A stretch of DNA of 64,000 bases. Origin: Barthelona sp. PCE. Lineage: Eukaryota > Metamonada: BaSk clade. Position 1 is the stretch's first letter. Each line of letters starts with the position of its first letter. The position numbers were made by a program, and so were the translations under genes. Of the stretch, positions 57,126 to 64,000 are shown piece by piece. Location of the stretch: NCBI GenBank assembly GCA_040285745.1, contig JAUFOR010000008.1, positions 558,001 through 622,000 on the forward strand, written 5' to 3'. Under the pieces are notes generated by a model. The model was not told the origin of the DNA. It saw only the letters and a list, made by a program, of their open reading frames with translations, and made no database searches.

Positions 57126-58493
57126 CTAACTATCAAGTGAAAGAAAACCAATATTGCGATCAATGGCATTCATCATCTTTTCCACCAAAACTTTCTGCTC
57201 GTTCACCTCCTCTTTCAGTGTATTGTGCTCAGTCTGCAAGATACTATACGCTTTCCTTTGCGAGTCAAGCTGCTGTTGCATCTCGTTGATCAAAATCTGC
57301 ATATCTATTAGGTTGCCTTTGCATATGTAGTCACGACCAAAACCATCTTCTTTGGTCCATTCAAGCATCATAATCTTCTCATCTTCGAACTCAACCCTGT
57401 ACAGAATGTCACTCTCTTTTGATACCTTTTTAACAATCCCATTATGTGAACTAAAAATTTTTTCCTTTCTATTTGATACTTGAATAACGCAAGTTGTAAA
57501 AAAAACCATATCCTGAAAGGCCAAACATGGTACTAGTGATGCGTTATCTGTGATAAAATTTGTGTTTTGATATAGCAGTGATCCAAAACATGTGTTTATC
57601 CAGACTAAACCGTTTTTAGGAACATCATAAACAATTTGCCCCCCGACAAAGTACTGAGGAATACGAGAAAGTTGCTGTCTCTGTCGTATTCCCATTAAAT
57701 GAGCGTGTTTCTGATGATGTTCACAAACAACAAAGTGTTTTTCATCAGCAGTAATGTGGACTGAACTTACGCTGTAGTGATTTGATTCAAATCCCCAAAC
57801 ACACCGCCTGGATGAGCGGTCGAATAGCAGAAGCTCAACTCTGTTAACACATAAAAGGAACTTTTCCGAAATCGCAACCCAGTATTGAGAGTAACCCACT
57901 GTTTTTGTGCCAGACATGGTGTATTTCTCCACATCACCACTCCCAATAGGGCATAACTCATACACTGTTGTTTTTTCATGGTATAGAGTTTTAATACTCA
58001 GCGAAAAAATCGTCTCATTGATATTGTGCACGGAAGCATAATTGTTTCCGACTTTAACGAGCTTATCATCCTCAGGGGTACGGGTGTACAGCCAGTCATT
58101 ACTGAGGAAAGCGAATATTGATGGTGTGACAGCTGCCTGTGTAACTTCGAATACATCTTCCTCTACGAATAACCGATCACCTGAGACCAATTCAATAACC
58201 ATGACCTGTGAGGCCTCATAGTTATGCACGACAAGAAGTGTCCCGTCGTGATTAAGGTGAATGAACTCTATTGATTCACACTCTATTTCATGCTGTATTG
58301 TTTCGCTTGCCGTGTCAAACACTTTGACACTTATATTGTCGGCGATTGCCACTGTTGATTCATCGGCTGAAATACAGCTTAGTGAGAAATGTCTAGTGTT
58401 GGGAATCGTTATGGTCCTAGTATCTAATGATCCATTGTTTACCGATTGCTTCACATATGCAGCAAGCCCTTCAACTTTAAAAATATTTAACAT
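57126..58493 (-). CDS. beta-propeller-like protein with C-terminal coiled coil
   Basis: The 455-residue protein starts at ATG 58493 (MLNIFKVEG). Repeating beta-rich units of about 40 residues (HFSLSCISADESTVAIADNISVKVFDT; LNHDGTLLVVHNYEASQVMVIEL; YSVSSVHITADEKHFVVCEHHQKHAHLMGI) suggest a WD-like propeller. The last 60 residues form a coiled coil (LINEMQQQLDSQRKAYSILQTEHNTLKEEVNEQKVL). No specific family is recognised. Its style resembles the decayed gene just downstream, so the two may be diverged tandem paralogues. Confidence 0.65.
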   Translation of the reverse strand: MLNIFKVEGLAAYVKQSVNNGSLDTRTITIPNTRHFSLSCISADESTVAIADNISVKVFDTASETIQHEIECESIEFIHLNHDGTLLVVHNYEASQVMVIELVSGDRLFVEEDVFEVTQAAVTPSIFAFLSNDWLYTRTPEDDKLVKVGNNYASVHNINETIFSLSIKTLYHEKTTVYELCPIGSGDVEKYTMSGTKTVGYSQYWVAISEKFLLCVNRVELLLFDRSSRRCVWGFESNHYSVSSVHITADEKHFVVCEHHQKHAHLMGIRQRQQLSRIPQYFVGGQIVYDVPKNGLVWINTCFGSLLYQNTNFITDNASLVPCLAFQDMVFFTTCVIQVSNRKEKIFSSHNGIVKKVSKESDILYRVEFEDEKIMMLEWTKEDGFGRDYICKGNLIDMQILINEMQQQLDSQRKAYSILQTEHNTLKEEVNEQKVLVEKMMNAIDRNIGFLSLDS

Positions 58494-58865
58494 GGAGTGA
58501 GATGGGTGTTTTTTATGTTTTCAAATTTTTCTTGCAACCGATCCTCAAGATCCCAGATTGATGAACAATTAGAGAATGGAACACGAAGCAGGGTTGAATT
58601 TGCTTAGTTCACTTATATCAAGGTTTCCTATTTTCTTTTGTATATTTTATACCTATTTATTAGTATCGAGAGTCGGATTTGTGGACTTCCGCACACCGAC
58701 CTCGGTGACCCCTTCGTGGCACCATACCCAAACTTAGATCTCTGTAAATCATCAAAGTTTCAGGCTTTACTACCGCTGCATATAAGGGAAGGAACTATGG
58801 TGAATCAACAAGATGAATAAATTGTTTATTAATACTGTTTTTTGTGGAATTACACATTCTGATGA
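58494..58865. other. intergenic region with a GC-richer segment
   Basis: This 372-bp spacer separates two minus-strand genes. Positions about 58667-58745 are noticeably more GC-rich than the surrounding AT-rich DNA and contain short complementary arms (GTCGG/CCGAC and GGTG/CACC), which could fold as a small RNA. A 60-codon plus-strand frame crosses it but looks accidental. No assignment is made. Confidence 0.4.
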
Positions 58866-61800
58866 TTAGTTAAAAGGAATGCTTTCCTCAGCATCTGTGT
58901 CGTACTGCGGTCCGCCAGCGATGGTGCCCATCATGATGCTTTTGACATCATTAGCTTCATCTAAATTGATGGCACTCAGCGTTTTCTCCATGCCTTTGAC
59001 ATTGGGCATGTCGTCGAGGGGTGCAAGTGGAGAGTAATCAGAATCAGTAAACTCTGGTACTTCCGAGAGCTCCTCCATCTCCTCCATGTCAAGCGCGAGA
59101 ACATCAACCATGGAGACATCTGTAGCGTCAGCAATTGATTCAAGCTCTTCATCGGAAAGCTCTTCACTTACACATACTCGATCCAACTGCTTCTCATCGT
59201 CTTTTTTCTCCATACGCCAAACGTTTAGCAGCATCTTGACCTTCAGGGTCTCCTCGGTCGTTAGATGTATACTTGAATCAGCCAGTGTGAGCATAGAAGC
59301 TGACCTATCTAACAATCTGTTCTTTTTAGTGAGCTCCTCATCATTACTGCACAGCTCCTTGATCTGGCCGTAGAACATCCATAAGAACAGAATAACGTTG
59401 CTTAAAACGAGAATGAAATCAAGAACACCAATCCAGGTTTTGGAACGATCAGAGATATTGGAATTCATGAGAATCATGGCCAATAGAGTGACGAATAGTG
59501 TCAACAGAGACACAAATTCAAGTAAATTATCGCGATAATCATCATAAGGCAGAAGTCTGGTGTGGGCCAATAAGAATGCAAATAGGAACAGTAACGCAAC
59601 CATAGAACCTTCTGTCTGGTCAGCGAACAGGACAGTGGTCATGATAATGACAAGCTTCTTGCACATGACTGCAATCTCGAACATGTAAGATTCAGGTTTG
59701 TAGTTACTGTACAAGGTACCCAATAAAGCCTTGGCTTTGGGCTTGTCCAGCGCCTTCTTCTTGTTGAGCCTGTTGAGGATGAGCGCCAGTGTAAACGGAA
59801 CACCGATGACATAAACGACAACACCCAGATAGAAGAAGGGTTGGAATGAGTTCCATTTATCGTCGTAACAAGCAATATCAGGTGCTCTGAATAGGACCTG
59901 AAGATCACCATCGGCAGGGGAGTAGCAGTTTCTGATCGAGATAATGCTATCTGAAATAAAAGTGTAGGTATAAATTGCAATGAGCACAAACGCACTGACA
60001 ACCTTGTCAAACACGTTAACAAACGGTTTCTTGCGGTCCTTCATACACTTGCAACATCCCAAGATGCGAGGTAAAAGCCAGATCAAGCAACCAATGAAGA
60101 ATAGCACGGCGAAACAAATTGGAAGAAGCAATAACTTAACAACGTAATAATCATAGAAAGTGAGGGGAGTTACGCACTGAGGGTTGACCGTAAAGCTCAG
60201 GAAATCAAAGCTGAATGTCTCTTTGAAGAAATTAAATATTGAAGAGAAAAAGCTCTGTAAAGCACCTAAATCAAGGTTGAAAGTCTGGAAAAGACCCAAA
60301 ATCTGTGAGAAATTAATGAAAACAGCGAGTTTTGAGAACTTGACCAGACGTCCAATACGCTTCATACCCTTGCTGAATGAATCACTCGAGACCAGCTCCC
60401 AGAAATCACCAATGTCATCGGAAATTTCATCGGAAGCACTCTGCAGAACGATAAGGATGTACATGGCTGTAAGAGACAAGAATGTCATGATGCCAGTCTG
60501 TCCCGAACTAGATGGGCACTCGGCGCAAGATTCATCGGTTTTGTAGTAACCTTCATCGCATGATGCGCAACGGTCGCCAATATATCCACCAGCACATTGA
60601 GTGGTGCATGCATCTGATGAGCAATTGGCAGCAACGAAACCAAGACATGCCTCCTCAGGCTGACACAACGAAATAAGAGCAAAATCCACTTCATCACGGT
60701 AAGCGCCCTCTTCTGGGATTGGCCAGCGGTTGTTAGGCGCCTTGCAAGTGGCGTGGCTAGGACAGCTGTAGCATGGACCACCAACAGCGCCGTAATAACC
60801 ACTGCTACAGTAACAGTCCAAAACTGATGTTGAGCGTTGAGCACTTGATGAATGGTCGGGGCACGTGTGGTATGTGGCTGCTGCTGTCGTGTTCACGTAC
60901 GTTCCTTCGGGAGCGTCCGTACACTCACTAGCTCCACGCTCATCGGAATACGTACCGTTGAGACAATTAGTACACACATCTTCGAACGTAGTTGCATATT
61001 GGCCCAGCTCGCACTTTTTGAACTCAAAAGTCATATCTGTGACTCCATAGTCGTTGGAAAAAAGAGATATGTAAACGTTAGCTACAACGCTATAACGGAA
61101 AGATGGAACCGTAAAGCTTGCATGCGTTGCGTTCATGAATGTTATGATTGCGTCGCTCTCACCAACAAGGCCTTCATAAGTACCATTGAAACGGAGCTTG
61201 GGCTTTGTTGATGTGTCTGAGCCAACGAATGCTGTGAATCCGTCACCGATGAGGTAGTTCACAACCTGACCGTACTGATAATGTTCAGCAAACTCAAGAG
61301 ATGTAAACGTGGGGGGATTGGTCACATAGATCGTTACAGGCTCGAAGCTATAAATGGGCGAAATATTAGCACTCATCTCGATTGTGTACGAGCCGAGAGA
61401 CAGCTTTGCACACATTGAAGAGGTGTTGAACCTAACTATGAATGTCTTCAAGTCCTCGGACACGTTATCTGACGCGATAGTCTGGTTGTGCACAACTTGG
61501 TCAAGATAATCAGTAATTATAATACCAAAAACAGTCTCATTGGTAGCTGTTGGGATGGTAGCTTCGTAAAAAATGGTCAAGTTGACCTCGGGTTCGGATA
61601 CATCACAGAACGGTGTGATAAGGAACTCGCTCAGTTTGGAAATTTCGATCGACGATCCGTCCACGTATGTCAAAGTGGGGTCTGATGAAGAAATCTCGAG
61701 GAAATCAATTCCGTTGGGAGAATACAGCAGACTGACGGTTTTACCCGCGGAGAAGAACGGAGTTACCACGACGATGGTTGCACCGTCGACTGACTTTGGG

Positions 61801-63830
61801 TTGACGTCGATAAATGAAGCTGTGTCATCTACATTAATAAAACGGATTACGCTGTTGACTCCGTTGATGGTGTTAGCAACGCTGTCCATTGTGATCGTGA
61901 GCTCCTTGCCGGACTGGGCAACGCCTATCTCACCGAAACTGATCGACTCAACGCGCTGTGTGATAAATGATCCAATTTCAACAGGTATAGCATTGTTATC
62001 AGAACGCGCTCCAGTCCAAAAAACTTCGATCTCATACGTGTCAATGGTGCTCAGAACGATGTTGGAGCTGGTCTGGACGGTGAACTGAAGATCATGGTTG
62101 ATTGTGGAGTAATCCAAGTCCAGCTCCTCTTCATATATTACCGAACCACCCTTGTAAAGAACAAACTTGGGGGTTAGATCGGTCCAGCGGGAAAGATCGG
62201 GAACCTGTGACGACTGGTAGTTGATCTCAAGTGATGTGTTGACACCAACAGGAAGACTCGTGGTAGATAGTGATATGGGGGCAGGAACAACAAAGAACGT
62301 AACAGAGGAGTTCTCCGCGGAATAATCAACAGGAACATTACCTGACCACCATGATACGGGAAGCTCGAAATCATACGTGGCAAATGTTGTTGTTGAAAAT
62401 CGTTCAACAAGCACATCTCTTTCGAGTTTCAAACCAAGAACACACGTATCAAGGCCGCTGCACTGACCCGGCACATCAACATTGTCTAATGGGTTATCTT
62501 TGCCAATCATGATTCTGGTGACAACTTGTATGGCTTCGTTTGTTGGGTCGGTGTAGGAAGGGAACTCGTTGCTTGTGAAATTACTAATTGTGACATCAAC
62601 AGTAGCCTGGTAGCCGGGATCAGAGCCAATGTATTCCACGAGATATGGCGAAATACTCGTCACCTTTGGAAAACCGAAATTGGTGCTGGCATCGATGAAT
62701 GTATAGAACTGGATACACTCGTAGAAGTCAGTACCCTCATAGCTAACGAAGAACGCATCAGGTTGAATATCATGAGGCCAATCTTGGTTGAAAAAGACAC
62801 GAATCGAAAGATTGCTCTCGCCGTCATCGAAAATCTGTTCATAGCTGAAAAATCCTGTACTATGCTGGCTCAAATCGAGGCTATAGCGATTTGTAATCAT
62901 GCTCTCATGATAAACACACATATGTACCCATCCCTCAACGTTACCCATGCAGATTTTGAGAGTTTCTTCATAGTATTCGAGGTCAGAATACTCAATTCCC
63001 TCCTCAGCAGAGATACGTAACTCAATTATATCAGGAAAGGATGCTTGTTGTATAAATATCTTTGAAGGAGATACTGAAGCAATCTTAACTAATTTTGTCT
63101 GTATACCACCACCCTCTACCATGGTGATTCCCTGATAATTAATGTCATACGTTGTTTTATACCATGGCGTGCCTTGATACTCCAGTGTCACAGGACCAGA
63201 ACTATCTGGTGATATTTGAATATTTTCTGTTGTAGTTACCCACCATCCCTTTTCATTAAGAAAATCCAATGAAGCATAGAAACTCATTGATTCATCATAA
63301 ATATATCCTAACATAGTTAGGCCTACATCATTTTCATTGGTATTTTCAATAAAGAATGCCAGTTTTTCTGCTACAGAATAAAAAATATTGTAGAAGCGAA
63401 GTGGAGATACCACAGGAAAAGCGTATGTAAAGATATCACTGAAAGGTACACCGCTGTTGGTTCCGTTTCTGATCTCAAGCGGAACATGATACAATACAGT
63501 TCCTGATCTTTTCGGTATGTAACAACGGAATAATAGTAAATCTCCAATTATTTCAGGATAAAAGCACGATAATTCCTCTAACTCTCCTCCTGCTGGTGAA
63601 TAAAAGACATTATATGATGTATCAATGTATTCCCATGATTGTTTTTGGATTGGTAGAGTGACTAGAGTAAGTTTGTTTGGATCCGGTGTAGGTACAGGAT
63701 ATTTGGGATCTGTAGACCATTGAAATGCTCCTTTAGTTAAGGAAAACACTACAAAAAGTAAAAAAAGCTTAATTCCCAAGTTTTTAAAAACTGAAATACC
63801 TGATTGCTTAAAATTTGTGCTTTCTCTCAT
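58866..63830 (-). CDS. large receptor-like surface protein: IPT-like ectodomain, Cys-rich module, multi-helix membrane domain
   Basis: The 1654-residue protein starts at ATG 63830. A hydrophobic signal sequence (LGIKLFLLFVVFSLTKG, about residues 18-35) leads into a long beta-rich ectodomain with many N-glycosylation sequons (NxS/T). A Cys-rich block at about 938-1112 has the pattern CELGQYATTFEDVCTNCLNGTYS and CxSCDEGYY, resembling GCC2/GCC3 units. About eight membrane helices follow (roughly 1113-1490), including ...GVVVYVIGVPFTLALIL and the conserved-looking RAPDIACYDDKW preceding it. The acidic cytosolic tail of about 165 residues contains DEELTK and several DxE repeats. This layout is found in large multi-TM surface proteins of protists; ligand and signalling are unknown. 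The Cys-rich protein at 1-1789 may be a relative. Confidence 0.8.
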   Translation of the reverse strand: MRESTNFKQSGISVFKNLGIKLFLLFVVFSLTKGAFQWSTDPKYPVPTPDPNKLTLVTLPIQKQSWEYIDTSYNVFYSPAGGELEELSCFYPEIIGDLLLFRCYIPKRSGTVLYHVPLEIRNGTNSGVPFSDIFTYAFPVVSPLRFYNIFYSVAEKLAFFIENTNENDVGLTMLGYIYDESMSFYASLDFLNEKGWWVTTTENIQISPDSSGPVTLEYQGTPWYKTTYDINYQGITMVEGGGIQTKLVKIASVSPSKIFIQQASFPDIIELRISAEEGIEYSDLEYYEETLKICMGNVEGWVHMCVYHESMITNRYSLDLSQHSTGFFSYEQIFDDGESNLSIRVFFNQDWPHDIQPDAFFVSYEGTDFYECIQFYTFIDASTNFGFPKVTSISPYLVEYIGSDPGYQATVDVTISNFTSNEFPSYTDPTNEAIQVVTRIMIGKDNPLDNVDVPGQCSGLDTCVLGLKLERDVLVERFSTTTFATYDFELPVSWWSGNVPVDYSAENSSVTFFVVPAPISLSTTSLPVGVNTSLEINYQSSQVPDLSRWTDLTPKFVLYKGGSVIYEEELDLDYSTINHDLQFTVQTSSNIVLSTIDTYEIEVFWTGARSDNNAIPVEIGSFITQRVESISFGEIGVAQSGKELTITMDSVANTINGVNSVIRFINVDDTASFIDVNPKSVDGATIVVVTPFFSAGKTVSLLYSPNGIDFLEISSSDPTLTYVDGSSIEISKLSEFLITPFCDVSEPEVNLTIFYEATIPTATNETVFGIIITDYLDQVVHNQTIASDNVSEDLKTFIVRFNTSSMCAKLSLGSYTIEMSANISPIYSFEPVTIYVTNPPTFTSLEFAEHYQYGQVVNYLIGDGFTAFVGSDTSTKPKLRFNGTYEGLVGESDAIITFMNATHASFTVPSFRYSVVANVYISLFSNDYGVTDMTFEFKKCELGQYATTFEDVCTNCLNGTYSDERGASECTDAPEGTYVNTTAAATYHTCPDHSSSAQRSTSVLDCYCSSGYYGAVGGPCYSCPSHATCKAPNNRWPIPEEGAYRDEVDFALISLCQPEEACLGFVAANCSSDACTTQCAGGYIGDRCASCDEGYYKTDESCAECPSSSGQTGIMTFLSLTAMYILIVLQSASDEISDDIGDFWELVSSDSFSKGMKRIGRLVKFSKLAVFINFSQILGLFQTFNLDLGALQSFFSSIFNFFKETFSFDFLSFTVNPQCVTPLTFYDYYVVKLLLLPICFAVLFFIGCLIWLLPRILGCCKCMKDRKKPFVNVFDKVVSAFVLIAIYTYTFISDSIISIRNCYSPADGDLQVLFRAPDIACYDDKWNSFQPFFYLGVVVYVIGVPFTLALILNRLNKKKALDKPKAKALLGTLYSNYKPESYMFEIAVMCKKLVIIMTTVLFADQTEGSMVALLFLFAFLLAHTRLLPYDDYRDNLLEFVSLLTLFVTLLAMILMNSNISDRSKTWIGVLDFILVLSNVILFLWMFYGQIKELCSNDEELTKKNRLLDRSASMLTLADSSIHLTTEETLKVKMLLNVWRMEKKDDEKQLDRVCVSEELSDEELESIADATDVSMVDVLALDMEEMEELSEVPEFTDSDYSPLAPLDDMPNVKGMEKTLSAINLDEANDVKSIMMGTIAGGPQYDTDAEESIPFN

Positions 63831-64000
63831 TCATGGGTTTTTTTAGTCTAAAATGAGCGTGTTAGAAGAAAAAAAAACACGTAATAGGATGAAATGAAAT
63901 ATCTCAAAGTAAAATAGTACACATTCTAAAGGTACATCATGAATATGACCGATGGTGTACATGATGCTTTAAAAATTGTCTTTAGAGAATGGGGATAAAG
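63831..64000. other. right window end: promoter side of surface-protein gene
   Basis: The upstream region of the surface-protein gene contains a poly-A stretch and no ORF or RNA gene. An ATG read out of frame lies four bases upstream of the chosen start. Confidence 0.4.

Overview
This window is nuclear DNA of a unicellular, ciliated eukaryote with a very compact genome. The eukaryotic markers are cytosolic ribosomal proteins split by spliceosomal introns, SmD3, SUMO, the H/ACA protein NHP2, the ribosome-assembly factors bystin and MAK16, a 20S proteasome beta subunit with a UMP1/POMP-like chaperone, dynamin, SERINC, and ciliary or dynein proteins. Almost every gene is a single open frame on alternating strands, and convergent neighbours are separated by only 9-60 bp or even overlap. 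I can support only three coding introns (about 64, 77 and 113 nt). The standard code is used, with TAA, TAG and TGA all serving as stops. A GARP-type Myb factor, a lone H protein with a short organelle-type N-terminus, and Cys-rich surface proteins would suit a free-living or commensal metamonad (fornicate or parabasalid-like), but this placement is inference and I cannot name the species.

Layout. (1) 1-1789: a Cys-rich secreted or surface protein, cut by the left edge, carrying a perfect 882-bp-spaced internal duplication. (2) 2088-14816: one 12.7-kb frame for a very divergent dynein heavy chain whose main ATPase site (AAA1) appears to have lost its catalytic motifs. (3) 15-24 kb: dense housekeeping genes (NHP2, SERINC, a YTH m6A reader, SmD3, a UMP1-like protein, uL15/RPL27A, uS9/RPS16, a Cgi121-like KEOPS protein, SUMO, PUS3, the glycine-cleavage H protein, a coiled-coil protein). 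(4) 24-33 kb: an N/Q/K-rich protein overlapping an unknown protein tail to tail, then bystin, MAK16, a GARP transcription factor and a coiled-coil protein. (5) 33-53 kb: a CARMIL-like LRR protein, a TPR protein, SPATA17, WD-repeat proteins, a dynamin-related protein, proteasome beta7, pantothenate kinase, a cytoplasmic dynein intermediate chain, mevalonate diphosphate decarboxylase, and a protein joining a calponin-homology domain, a CBM20-type starch-binding domain and LRRs. (6) 53-58.9 kb: an AT-rich, less conserved stretch with a membrane protein, a 0.8-kb gene-free island, a decayed beta-propeller-like gene and an intact beta-propeller-like gene. (7) 58.9-63.8 kb: a large surface receptor-like protein with a Cys-rich module and about eight membrane helices.

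Functional themes. Ribosome and RNA maturation is strongly represented (NHP2, bystin, MAK16, PUS3, uL15, uS9, SmD3, YTH). A cytoskeletal or ciliary group (dynein heavy chain-like, dynein intermediate chain, SPATA17, coiled-coil and WD proteins) and a proteostasis group (UMP1-like, beta7, SUMO) are scattered among them. No polycistronic operon is evident; same-strand neighbours look like independent genes. The observations I rate most unusual are the dynein with an eroded AAA1 site and the CH-CBM20-LRR fusion.
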